From positions 47,242 through 111,241 of the forward strand of contig JAMLJG010000007.1 in assembly GCA_023953695.1 (NCBI GenBank): a stretch of 64,000 nt of DNA. The letters run 5' to 3'. The stretch is from Kiritimatiellia bacterium. GTDB taxonomy: Bacteria > Verrucomicrobiota > Kiritimatiellia > CAIVKH01. Shown here piece by piece: positions 1 to 9,191 of this stretch. Each line of letters begins with the position of its first letter. Within the stretch, counting starts at the first letter, position 1. The notes under the pieces are model-generated. The model was not told the origin of the DNA. It did no database searches and saw nothing but the letters and a program-made list of their open reading frames with translations. The translations under genes were made by a program, and so were the position numbers.

Positions 1-408
1 TTGGGCCGCACCTCGGAGCACCGAGAGGCGTTGCTTTCCGGTTTGGTCTGCAACTTGGTGAAGGCGCGCCGCATTACGACGACGCTGCCGAAGGCGAAGG
101 CGGCTCGCAGTCTTGCTGAGCGCATGGTGACGCTGGCTAAGCGCAACACGCTGCATAGCCGTCGTCGTGCGGTGGCGACGTTGCGGCAGGTCGAGGCGGT
201 GGACACGTTGTTCACTTCGATCGGTCCGGCGATGCAGGCCCGCGCGGGTGGCTATACTCGAATTATGAAGTTGGGCAAGCGCGCCAGCGATAGTTCGGAG
301 ATGGCGATTTTGGAGTGGGTTGACTTTGTTCCGGAGCCGCCGAAGAAGAAGGCGGCTGCGGGTGACAAGTCGAAGGCCGGCGAGAAGGAAGCGGCTGCTT
401 CCAAGTAA
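1..408 (+). CDS. rplQ: 50S ribosomal protein L17, 5' end cut by window
   Basis: Large-subunit ribosomal protein uL17. The visible part opens at GRTSEHR, which in complete L17 proteins follows a short basic start (MRHRK..KLGR), so about ten N-terminal residues lie outside the window and the TTG at base 1 is not the start. Conserved blocks include AKAARSLAERMVTLAK and GGYTRIMKLGKR. The last 25 or so residues form a Lys/Ala-rich tail (PPKKKAAAGDKSKAGEKEAA) that goes beyond the compact family core. A strong terminator follows the TAA stop, so this is the last gene of a ribosomal-protein operon. Identification is secure. Confidence 0.95.
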   Translation: MGRTSEHREALLSGLVCNLVKARRITTTLPKAKAARSLAERMVTLAKRNTLHSRRRAVATLRQVEAVDTLFTSIGPAMQARAGGYTRIMKLGKRASDSSEMAILEWVDFVPEPPKKKAAAGDKSKAGEKEAAASK

Positions 409-430
409 TCGGCGATTGGCGTTTGGAAAA

Positions 431-457
431 GCCCCCGGTTCAGGCCGGGGGCTTTTT
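431..457 (+). terminator. Rho-independent terminator after rplQ
   Basis: A perfect 8-bp GC stem, GCCCCCGG (431-438) with CCGGGGGC (445-452), has a 6-nt loop and is followed by TTTTT. It lies 22 bases after the rplQ stop and ends the ribosomal-protein transcript. Confidence 0.9.
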
Positions 458-485
458 CTGTTTTGTGCGGGTGGGGGTGGCGGAG

Positions 486-567
486 AACTTCCAAGGATTG
501 GAAGTGGCGAGGTGGAGGTTTTCCAAGGGTTGGAAGTTGGTGTGGGGTTGGCTTCCAAGGGTTGGAA
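486..567. promoter_or_regulatory. Three phased TTCCAA-N3-TTGGAA palindromes
   Basis: Three copies of the palindrome lie at 489-503 (centre GGA), 521-535 (centre GGG) and 553-567 (centre GGG). Their starts are exactly 32 bp apart, about three helical turns. The first copy extends to 8-bp arms, ACTTCCAA/TTGGAAGT (487-505). The array sits between the rplQ terminator and the ABC gene at 608, so it could be an operator for that gene or a dispersed repeat. A fourth copy with a different centre (TGA) is at 15705-15719. Confidence 0.6.
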
Positions 568-607
568 TGTTGTGTGTGGCGGGTGGGATTGTGTGTAGGA
601 TGGCGGG

Positions 608-1615
608 ATGGTGAGTGTGGTTTCGCGTGCGCTTCTTGAGGTTCGTGATTTGACCGTGCAGTTTGGCTCGGGGGGGCGTGCTGTGCGCGTGGTGGATGGG
701 GTGTCGTTTCGGGTGGAGGCGGGTGAGGTGGTGGCGCTGGTTGGGGAGAGTGGGAGTGGGAAGAGTGTGACGGCGCTGGCGTTGGCGCGGTTGTTGCCGG
801 AGGTGTCGGGGCGGATTGGGGGGGGGGAGATTCTTTTTGAGGGGGCGGATGTGTGCGGCTTCTCGCCGGGGGCGTTGCGGCGGTTGCGTGGTGGGCGGAT
901 TGCGTATGTGTTTCAGGAGCCGATGGCGGCGCTGAATCCGGTGTTCACGATTGGTTTTCAGATTCGCGAGGTGTTGCGGTTGCATGGGGGGAGTGGCGAT
1001 CGTGAGGCGGAGTTGCTGCGTTTGTTGTTGGCGGTGGGGCTTTCGGATGCGGAGCGGGTGGCGAGGTCGTTTCCGCACGAGTTGAGTGGTGGGATGCAGC
1101 AGCGCGCGGTGATTGCGATGGCGTTGGCGGGGCGTCCTCGGTTGTTGGTTGCGGATGAGCCGACGACGGCGCTGGATGTGACGGTGCAGGCGCAGGTGTT
1201 GGAGGTGTTGTTGGGGGTGCAGCGGGCCGAGGGGATGGGGATGTTGTTCATCACGCACAATTTGGGGCTTGTGGCGAGGGTGGCGCAGCGGGTTTTGGTG
1301 ATGTATGCGGGGCAGATTGTGGAGGCGGGGCCGACGGGGTCTGTTTTGCGGAGTCCTCGTCATCCTTATACGAAGGCGCTTTTGCGGGCGGTGCCGCGGT
1401 TGCGGGGCGGGGGGGAGCGGCTGGAAGGTATTCCTGGGGTGGTTCCTGCGGCTTCGAGCTATCCGATGGGTTGTCGCTTTCATCCGCGGTGTGCTTTTGC
1501 GCGCGAGCGGTGTGCGGTTGATGTGCCGCAGTGGGAGGAGTTGGAGGGGGGTGGCGGTGTGCGCTGCCATTATTGGAGAGCGTGTTCGGGTTCTGGCGGA
1601 GGTGTGGCGAGATGA
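608..1615 (+). CDS. Peptide/nickel-type ABC transporter ATPase (OppD/DppD-like)
   Basis: Cytoplasmic ATP-binding subunit of an oligopeptide/dipeptide/nickel importer, 335 aa, the usual family length. Walker A GESGSGKS is at residues 46-53. The signature LSGGMQQR and Walker B LLVADEPTTALD lie in the middle third. The C-terminal oligo_HPY domain keeps the spaced cysteines (GCRFHPRCAFARERC, then VRCHYW) that belong to this subfamily. The second ATPase gene overlaps the stop by four bases (ATGA). No permease or binding protein is visible nearby, so the substrate is unknown. Codon use is extremely G/T-rich (GGG, GTG, TTG), and a run of ten G lies inside the gene at 828-837. Confidence 0.92.
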   Translation: MVSVVSRALLEVRDLTVQFGSGGRAVRVVDGVSFRVEAGEVVALVGESGSGKSVTALALARLLPEVSGRIGGGEILFEGADVCGFSPGALRRLRGGRIAYVFQEPMAALNPVFTIGFQIREVLRLHGGSGDREAELLRLLLAVGLSDAERVARSFPHELSGGMQQRAVIAMALAGRPRLLVADEPTTALDVTVQAQVLEVLLGVQRAEGMGMLFITHNLGLVARVAQRVLVMYAGQIVEAGPTGSVLRSPRHPYTKALLRAVPRLRGGGERLEGIPGVVPAASSYPMGCRFHPRCAFARERCAVDVPQWEELEGGGGVRCHYWRACSGSGGGVAR

Positions 1616-2391
1616 GTGTGGCGCTGCTTGAGGCGCGGGGGTTGGGGGTGACGTTTCGTCGCGGGCGGCGTCGTGTTGAGGCGTTGTCTGAAGTGGGGAT
1701 TGCGATTGGGCGGGGTGAGTCCGTTGGGATTGTGGGGGAGAGTGGGAGCGGGAAGACGACGTTGGCGCGTGTTTTGCTGGGTTTGCAGGAGGCGACGGCG
1801 GGGGATGTTCTGTTGGAGGGGCGTTCGATTGGCGATTGGTTGCGGCGCGATCGCGCGGCGTTTCGGCGGCGGGTGCAGATGGTGTTTCAGGATCCATACG
1901 GTTCGCTGAATCCGCGCCTTTCGATTGGCTCTGCGTTGGCGGAGGTTTTGCGCGTGCATCGGCTGGTTCATCGCGGGGAAGAGGCGGCGGCGGTGGCGGA
2001 GTTGTTGCGTTCGGTGGGGTTGGATTCGAGGTATGCGGATCGGTTTCCGCATGAATTTAGCGGGGGGCAGCGTCAGCGCGTTGGTATTGCGCGCGCGTTG
2101 GCGACGAGGCCGGAGGTTTTGATTGCGGATGAGCCGGTGTCTGCGTTGGATGTTTCGGTGCAGGCGCAGGTGTTGAATTTGCTTCGGGATTTGCAGCGCG
2201 AGCGCGGTTTGACGCTGCTGCTGATTGCGCACGATTTGGCGGCGGTTCGGTATGTGTGCGATCGGGTGGTGGTGATGCACGAGGGGCGGGTGGTGGAGGC
2301 GGGGGAATCGGCTCAGGTTTTGGATCGGCCGGTGCACCCGTACACGAAGGGGCTATTGGCGGCGGTTCCGGAGCTGGGCGAATTCGCGTAG
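1612..2391 (+). CDS. Peptide-type ABC transporter ATPase (OppF/DppF-like), short C-terminus
   Basis: Second ATPase of the importer pair, 259 aa. The start chosen is the ATG overlapping the previous stop. Walker A GESGSGKT is at residues 42-49, followed by the Q-loop (QMVFQDPYGSLNP), signature FSGGQRQRVGIARAL and Walker B VLIADEPVSALD. OppF/DppF proteins normally run 310-330 aa with an oligo_HPY extension. This one stops just after VHPYTKGLLAAVPE, so that C-terminal domain is missing. The last 39 bases overlap tail-to-tail with the AlkD-like gene on the other strand. The nucleotide-binding core looks complete, so it may still dimerise with the upstream ATPase. Confidence 0.9.
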   Translation: MSVALLEARGLGVTFRRGRRRVEALSEVGIAIGRGESVGIVGESGSGKTTLARVLLGLQEATAGDVLLEGRSIGDWLRRDRAAFRRRVQMVFQDPYGSLNPRLSIGSALAEVLRVHRLVHRGEEAAAVAELLRSVGLDSRYADRFPHEFSGGQRQRVGIARALATRPEVLIADEPVSALDVSVQAQVLNLLRDLQRERGLTLLLIAHDLAAVRYVCDRVVVMHEGRVVEAGESAQVLDRPVHPYTKGLLAAVPELGEFA

Positions 2392-3024
2392 CGCATCGCG
2401 GGCGATCCAGCGGGCGGTGGGGTCGTCCATTTCGAGGAGTTCGCGCGCGAGTTGGGTGGCGCGCTGCTGGAGGGCTGGGTTTCGTTTTCCGATTTGGCGC
2501 AGGGCCCAATTGACGGCTTTTTTCACAAAGTTTCGGCTGTCTGTCGCGCCGTGTCGGATGGCTTCCAAGAAGGGGGAAAAGTCGTCGTCTGCGGCGCTTT
2601 TGTCGTGAACCGCCAAGGCGGCCATGAGCACGAAGCCGGCGCGTCGGATGTATTCGGGTTTGCGAAGGCGCCAGGCGAGGGCTTTGGCGTGGGCGTGGGG
2701 CGTGCGAGAGAAGAGGTTGATGCAGAGTTGGTCGCAGAGGTCCCACGAGTGGAGGGTGCAGACCCAGTCTTCCATTTGCCGGGGGGTGACGAGAGCGGGG
2801 TCGTCCATCATGGAGGCGAGGATTCGCGCTTCGTGGATTTCGGTTTGCCAGAGGGCGTTTGCGGTGTCGTGCTGGTGGCGATAGTGGCGGGCGAGTTTGC
2901 GAAGCGTGGGGATTGAGACGCCGAGGGCGGTTTGGGTATTGATTCCAAAGCGGGCCATGCCATTGCGGCGGGCGGGGTCTGCATGGCGATTGAGTTCCTG
3001 GAGAATCGCGGGAATCGGGTTCAT
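2353..3024 (-). CDS. AlkD-like DNA alkylation repair protein (HEAT-repeat)
   Basis: 223-aa protein of the AlkC/AlkD family, all-helical HEAT-like DNA glycosylases that remove bulky or cationic alkylated bases such as 3-methyladenine and 7-methylguanine. The start ATG at 3024 gives MNPIPAILQEL, the usual short lead-in. Family features are GVSIPTLRKLAR, a D/W-rich middle (ASMMDDPALVT, WDLCDQL) and NFVKKAVNWALRQIGKRN, the conserved helix of the last repeats. The reading frame is open upstream to 3312 but has no similarity there. The 3' end overlaps the OppF-like gene by 39 bp. Family assignment is good; the exact substrate is not known. Confidence 0.85.
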   Translation of the reverse strand: MNPIPAILQELNRHADPARRNGMARFGINTQTALGVSIPTLRKLARHYRHQHDTANALWQTEIHEARILASMMDDPALVTPRQMEDWVCTLHSWDLCDQLCINLFSRTPHAHAKALAWRLRKPEYIRRAGFVLMAALAVHDKSAADDDFSPFLEAIRHGATDSRNFVKKAVNWALRQIGKRNPALQQRATQLARELLEMDDPTARWIARDALREFAQLRNRRQ

Positions 3025-3043
3025 TGGAGAGCCGCGAGGGTAG

Positions 3044-4255
<1,212 letters not shown>

Positions 4256-4267
4256 GGAGAAAAGAGA

Positions 4268-4630
4268 ATGCATTCATTGATGACGATTATCGGGATGGCA
4301 GCGCCTGCGGGTGGCGATGCGGCCAATCAGCAGTCGCCGCTGTTCATGTTCGGTTGGCTGGCGATCATGTTGGTGTTGTTTTACATGATGTTGATTCGCC
4401 CGCAGCGCAAGCGCGAGAAAGAGCGTCAGGAGTTGCTCGCCAAGATTAAGACGGGTGATCGCGTGCTCTTTTGCGGGGGGATGATTGGCATTGTCGCGAA
4501 CGCGAAAGAGAAAACATGCGTCGTCAAGGTCGCGGACAAAGTAAAAATCGAAGTCGTGCGCGGCGCGATCAATCAGGTTTTGGACAAGGGCGAACTGCCG
4601 GCGGATGTGGACCAGGCCTCGGCGCCCTAA
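4268..4630 (+). CDS. yajC: Preprotein translocase accessory subunit YajC
   Basis: Small inner-membrane protein, 120 aa, that associates with SecDF and the SecYEG translocon. It has one transmembrane segment at about residues 24-42 (PLFMFGWLAIMLVLFYMMLI), directly followed by the family motif RPQRKREKERQELL. A soluble domain then carries TGDRVLFCGGMIGIV. GGAG lies about seven bases before the ATG. It sits between tgt and secDF, the classical order. Confidence 0.93.
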   Translation: MHSLMTIIGMAAPAGGDAANQQSPLFMFGWLAIMLVLFYMMLIRPQRKREKERQELLAKIKTGDRVLFCGGMIGIVANAKEKTCVVKVADKVKIEVVRGAINQVLDKGELPADVDQASAP

Positions 4631-4690
4631 GGCCGACCCGGAATCGAATGAATTAGACCGTTAGGAAAACACGCGTAGACAGGACTGAGC

Positions 4691-7138
4691 ATGGACAAGA
4701 AATCCCTCTGGAAATGGTTGATCTTCATCGGACTCACGGCGTGGTCGCTCGCGATCGTGCTGCCGTTGAAGGAGAAGGTAAAACTGGGCCTTGATTTGCA
4801 GGGCGGCACGCGCTTCGTGCTTCAGGTGGACTTGTCGGAGATGGATTCCGATGCGGCGCGCGATGCGCAATCGCGCGCGATGGAAGTCATTCGCAATCGC
4901 GTTGATGCGATGGGGGTGGCTGAGCCGGTGATTTATGGCGAGCCGGGCAATCGTATTATTGTTGAAATTCCGGGATTGAAAACAGAGGACCGCGAGCGCG
5001 CGATCAAGAATATTCAGAGCGCGGCCTATCTCGAGTTCCGCATGGTGCATCCGGACAACGACCGCTTGGTAGACGAATTGCTCAGCAAGGGTCTTGCCCC
5101 TGAGGGCTATCGGATTGTTTCGCTCAATGAGGGTGGAAATTCGCAGTATTACAAGCGCGACAAATCCCGCGATCCGGCTGGTGTTTCGGAAGAAGACATT
5201 CGCAAGCGCGCTGCGGCATTTCATGCGCCCGCGGGCTATGAGTTGCTCATGGAGCGCGTGCGTCGAAGCGAGCAGGACTTCTTTCGCCCGGCGTTCGTGA
5301 ACCGTCGCGCAGATCTCAAGGGGGAGAGCATTTCGAGCGCGGGCGTGGACTACGATATGGTGCAGCGCCCCGTGGTTACGATGCGCTTTGACAGCAAGGG
5401 GGCGAAGCGTTTTGCGACGCTGACGGGTGACTATGCGCCGGGCGGAGCCAAGAATCCGGGGAATCGTCGCCGTCAGTTGGGCATTGTGTTGGATGGCGTG
5501 CTGTATTCTGCGCCGAACATCAACAGCGCGATTCTCGGAGGATCGGCGCAGATCGAGGGCAATTTCTCGTTGCGCGAGGCGCAGGATTTGGCGCTGGTGT
5601 TGCGCGCGGGCGCGCTCCCGGCCCCTGTGAAGTTGTTGGAGGAGCGCACGGTTGATCCGACGCTCGGTCAGGATTCTGTCAATTCCGGAAAGAAGGCTGT
5701 GTTCGTCGGCTGCGGAGTCGTGATGGCCTTCATGTTGGTGTACTACATGTTGGCAGGTGTGGTGGCGAGTGCTGCGCTAATCACAAATATCGTGCTGCTG
5801 CCCGTCGGCCTCATCATCACGGGCGGCTTCTTGAGCCTGTTGGCCAATACGGGGGCGGCCAGCGGCATTTCGCTTCCGACGCTCACGCTGCCGGGAATTG
5901 CAGGTATTGCACTGACCATCGGTATGGCGGTGGATGCGAACGTGCTGATTTTTGAGCGCATGCGTGAGGAACAGAAGGCGGGCAAGCGATTCAAGTTCAT
6001 TGTGGATGCGGGATACAACAAGGCGTTCAGCGCTATTTTCGACTCGAACATCACGACGCTCCTGGCGGCGGTGATTCTGTTCTGGCAGGGCACGGGGCCG
6101 ATCCGCGGATTTGCCGTGATGCTGAGCGCAGGCTTGATCGTCAGCATGTACACAGCGCTGGTGGTCACGCGCATGGTTTTTGACCAACTGGTTGCGCGGA
6201 CGAACATTCAGCAGCTCAAGATGCTGCAGTTCTTTGGCGATACGAAAATTGATTTCGTGAAGATTTCGAAATTCTGCATCGCTCTATCGCTGGTGGTGAT
6301 TGTTGCGTCGTGGGCGATGTTTGTGAAGAACGGGCGCTCCAATTTTGGAGTGGACTTCCTGGGTGGAGCTTCGATCACCTTCCAGTTCAACGAAAAGGCT
6401 CCCATGGAGGACCTGCGGGCCGCTTTGTCTGCTGAGGGAATCAATGCGAGCCTGCAGTATCAGAAGGCGAGCGGAGCCGAGGGGTCGGAAGTGGTGCATG
6501 AATACCTCGAGATCAAGACCGACTACGATTCGGGCAAACCCGCTGCAGACCTGATCGCAAAACAGTTTGCAGGCAAGGGGTATCGCGTTCTCAAGGAAGA
6601 CAGCGTCGGCCCGCAGATTGGAAAAGAGCTGCAGCGCAAGGCGATCATTGCGACCTTGCTGGCATTGGTCGGAATGATTGTCTACGTCTCGATTCGCTTC
6701 GAGTTCCCCTATGCGGTTGGAGCGGTCGCGGCCTTGCTGCACGACGTTTTGATTGCGGTGGGTCTATTCTGCGCCTTGGGCGGTCAGCTCGATTTGACCA
6801 AGGTGGCGGCCGTCCTTACGATCATTGGTTACTCTGTGAATGACACGATTGTCGTCTTTGATCGCATTCGCGAGAATCTGAAATTGGAACCCGGCAAGTC
6901 CTTTGCGGACATTGCCAACGCCGCGATCAATCAGACGCTGTCTCGTACCGTGTTGACCGCCGCGACAACGCTCTTCACCGTGGTGGTGCTGTTGGTGTTC
7001 GGTGGCGGCGCGATCTACGAACTCTCCATGCTTCTCTTCATCGGAATGGTGGCGGGCGTTTATTCTAGCGTGGTCATTGCGACGCCCATTGCCATGATTT
7101 GGTCAGGCAAGTTGAAGGCGAAAGCCAGCGCGAAGTAG
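4691..7138 (+). CDS. secDF: Fused protein-export membrane protein SecDF
   Basis: Proton-driven accessory factor that pulls preproteins through SecYEG on the periplasmic side. SecD and SecF are joined in one 815-aa chain. The SecD half starts with a transmembrane helix and the LGLDLQGGTRFVLQVD motif, then a large periplasmic P1 domain, then a six-helix RND bundle with GMAVDANVLIFERMREE. The SecF half restarts at about residue 520 with NFGVDFLGGASITFQF and ends with GYSVNDTIVVFDRIREN. The fusion is common in several phyla. It follows yajC with a 60-bp gap. Confidence 0.96.
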   Translation: MDKKSLWKWLIFIGLTAWSLAIVLPLKEKVKLGLDLQGGTRFVLQVDLSEMDSDAARDAQSRAMEVIRNRVDAMGVAEPVIYGEPGNRIIVEIPGLKTEDRERAIKNIQSAAYLEFRMVHPDNDRLVDELLSKGLAPEGYRIVSLNEGGNSQYYKRDKSRDPAGVSEEDIRKRAAAFHAPAGYELLMERVRRSEQDFFRPAFVNRRADLKGESISSAGVDYDMVQRPVVTMRFDSKGAKRFATLTGDYAPGGAKNPGNRRRQLGIVLDGVLYSAPNINSAILGGSAQIEGNFSLREAQDLALVLRAGALPAPVKLLEERTVDPTLGQDSVNSGKKAVFVGCGVVMAFMLVYYMLAGVVASAALITNIVLLPVGLIITGGFLSLLANTGAASGISLPTLTLPGIAGIALTIGMAVDANVLIFERMREEQKAGKRFKFIVDAGYNKAFSAIFDSNITTLLAAVILFWQGTGPIRGFAVMLSAGLIVSMYTALVVTRMVFDQLVARTNIQQLKMLQFFGDTKIDFVKISKFCIALSLVVIVASWAMFVKNGRSNFGVDFLGGASITFQFNEKAPMEDLRAALSAEGINASLQYQKASGAEGSEVVHEYLEIKTDYDSGKPAADLIAKQFAGKGYRVLKEDSVGPQIGKELQRKAIIATLLALVGMIVYVSIRFEFPYAVGAVAALLHDVLIAVGLFCALGGQLDLTKVAAVLTIIGYSVNDTIVVFDRIRENLKLEPGKSFADIANAAINQTLSRTVLTAATTLFTVVVLLVFGGGAIYELSMLLFIGMVAGVYSSVVIATPIAMIWSGKLKAKASAK

Positions 7139-7144
7139 AATCAA

Positions 7145-8875
7145 GTGCCTGTGGCCTCCAACAAACTCTGGCGGTTTGAGGCCACAGAGAATGCCGCCGC
7201 CGCGCAAGAGCTGGCCAACGTTCTCAGCCTGCCGCTGCCTATTGCCCGTGTGCTTATTGCGCGCGGGCATACGGACCTTGATTCGGCAGACCTCTTTCTC
7301 CAGCCGCGCTTGAGCAGGATTGGCGCACCCGAAGAGTTGCCGGATATGGCGGAAGCCGCGAAGCGGATTTGGGACGCAGTGGACGCGCGGGAGCGGGTTG
7401 TTGTCTTTGGCGATTACGATGTAGATGGCATCACCAGCACGGCGTTGATGGTGCAGGTGTTGCGGAAGCTCGGCGCCGACGTGGTTCCTTTCCTCCCGCA
7501 CCGCATTGAGGAAGGATATGGGCTAAGCCTTGAGGCTTTGCGCCGCTGCATCGAGGATCACAACCCACGGTTGATTGTGACGGTGGATTGTGGGACGGGC
7601 TCCGTTGCGGCGGTTGAGGAAGCGGCGAAGCGCGGCGTGGATGTGATCATAACGGATCATCATCAGCTTGGGGATGCGCTTGCGCTGGCGCGCGCAGTGG
7701 TGAACCCGAAACGAGGAGAGAACGAGGATCTCAAGCAACTGGCTGGAGTGGGGGTCGCCTTTAAGCTTTGCCACGGGCTTGTGAAATATGGTCGCGACCA
7801 ACGGCGCGCGATTGATGTGGATCTGAAGCCATTTCTCGAATGGGTCGCCCTCGGGACAATTGCCGATGTGGTGCCGCTCGTGGGTGAGAACAGGATATTG
7901 AGTGCACATGGCCTTCAGCGACTCCGCGAGACGGCCAGTCCAGGACTGAACGCCCTATTCGAAGTTGCGGGGATCCGGAAGAAAGAGATTGGTGCCTATC
8001 ACGTTGGATTCCAAATAGGGCCGCGATTGAACGCTGCGGGGCGGTTGGGAGGCGCCGAGGCCGCCTTGGAGTTGCTCTTATGCTCGGAAATCGGAAGGGC
8101 GCGCGTTTTGGCCCAGACACTGGATCAGGCCAATCGCGAGCGGCAGGATGCGGAGACTGAAATCGTGGCCGCAGCGCTGGGCGAGTTGGAGTCGCGATTT
8201 GATCCGGCGCGCGATTTTGGATTGGTGGTTGCGGGGGAGGGCTGGAGCCCGGGGGTCATTGGGATTGTCGCCTCGCGGTTGGTGCAGCGATTTCATCGTC
8301 CGGTGGTTGTCATTTCGATGCTGGAAAATGGAGTCGGGCGCGGGTCGTGTCGAAGCATTGAGGGGTTCGATGTAGTGGCCGGATTGAAGGCTTGTTCGGA
8401 GCACCTATCCAAGTTTGGCGGGCACGCCATGGCGGCTGGATTGGAGCTGAAAGAGGGGCATTGCGACGCCTTTGCGGAGGCTTTCAATCGGGCGGCGGAA
8501 TCTGTGCTAGGCGGTAAAGATTTGCGGCCAATTTTGCGGATTGATGGCCGGATTTCTTTGGACGAGGTGGACCGCGCATTCTTTGAGGCCCAGGAGCGGA
8601 TGCGCCCCTTCGGGATGGGCAATCCGGGGCCCATTTGGGCTGCCTCAGGTGTGCGCATTGTGAGTGAGCCGCGGATTCTCAAAGAAGAGCACCTGAAATT
8701 GGTTGTGGCATCGGGTGCGCGCCAATTTGACGCGATGGGCTGGGGGATGGCGGAGCGTGGCATTCCGCGCGGGCCGCTGGATATCGCATTTCGGATCAAG
8801 GAGGATCACTTCGGTGGGCAGAGCCGCCTGATGTTGGAAATGCAGGATTTTCGATCTGCGGAAAAATGCGACTAA
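7145..8875 (+). CDS. recJ: Single-stranded-DNA-specific exonuclease RecJ
   Basis: 5'-3' ssDNA exonuclease of recombination and mismatch repair, 576 aa. GTG start six bases after the secDF stop. DHH-domain motifs in order are VVFGDYDVDGITSTAL (about residues 79-94), a middle block with TVDCGTG, and ITDHHQLGDALA. The DHHA1 domain has the GRGSCRSIEGFDVV and LSKFGGHAMAAGLELK signatures that bind the DNA end. A C-terminal OB-like domain follows. All metal-binding Asp/His motifs are present. The tight spacing suggests co-transcription with secDF. Confidence 0.95.
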   Translation: MPVASNKLWRFEATENAAAAQELANVLSLPLPIARVLIARGHTDLDSADLFLQPRLSRIGAPEELPDMAEAAKRIWDAVDARERVVVFGDYDVDGITSTALMVQVLRKLGADVVPFLPHRIEEGYGLSLEALRRCIEDHNPRLIVTVDCGTGSVAAVEEAAKRGVDVIITDHHQLGDALALARAVVNPKRGENEDLKQLAGVGVAFKLCHGLVKYGRDQRRAIDVDLKPFLEWVALGTIADVVPLVGENRILSAHGLQRLRETASPGLNALFEVAGIRKKEIGAYHVGFQIGPRLNAAGRLGGAEAALELLLCSEIGRARVLAQTLDQANRERQDAETEIVAAALGELESRFDPARDFGLVVAGEGWSPGVIGIVASRLVQRFHRPVVVISMLENGVGRGSCRSIEGFDVVAGLKACSEHLSKFGGHAMAAGLELKEGHCDAFAEAFNRAAESVLGGKDLRPILRIDGRISLDEVDRAFFEAQERMRPFGMGNPGPIWAASGVRIVSEPRILKEEHLKLVVASGARQFDAMGWGMAERGIPRGPLDIAFRIKEDHFGGQSRLMLEMQDFRSAEKCD

Positions 8876-8945
8876 TCAAGGGATTGGGCTTGCGATGCGC
8901 CATTTGCTTCCGTACTTTCACTCACCTGTTCTAGGGAGATTTGAG

Positions 8946-9173
8946 ATGGCGAAGGTATGTTCAGTTTGCAGCAAGGGTTCAGTGACCGGTAACCGCATTA
9001 TTCGGCATGGTTTGCCGAAGAAAAAGGGCGGAATCGGCTTGCATACGACTGGTGTGACGCGCCGCCGTTTTCTGCCGAACTTGCAGCGGTTGCGGGTGCG
9101 CATTGATGGCGCAACGCGCACGGTGCAGGTGTGCACATCGTGCATCAAGGCGGGCAAGATTCAGAAGGCGTAG
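8946..9173 (+). CDS. rpmB: 50S ribosomal protein L28, zinc-binding form
   Basis: Large-subunit protein bL28, 75 aa. The start at 8946 gives MAKVCSVCSKG; an upstream in-frame ATG at 8895 would add an unrelated tail. This is the C+ form: CSVC at the N-terminus and CTSC near the C-terminus form a zinc ribbon. Many bacteria also carry a C-minus paralogue under Zur control; none is seen here. VTRRRFLPNLQ is the conserved core. Citrate synthase follows after 18 bp. Confidence 0.94.
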   Translation: MAKVCSVCSKGSVTGNRIIRHGLPKKKGGIGLHTTGVTRRRFLPNLQRLRVRIDGATRTVQVCTSCIKAGKIQKA

Positions 9174-9191
9174 ACACGGCGAGAAGTCCGG

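Noticed and set aside
440..1897. Minus-strand open frame of 485 codons
   Set aside because: Antisense to the ABC ATPase genes; Arg/Pro/His/Thr-rich with no domain. It exists because the plus-strand genes are extremely G/T-rich.
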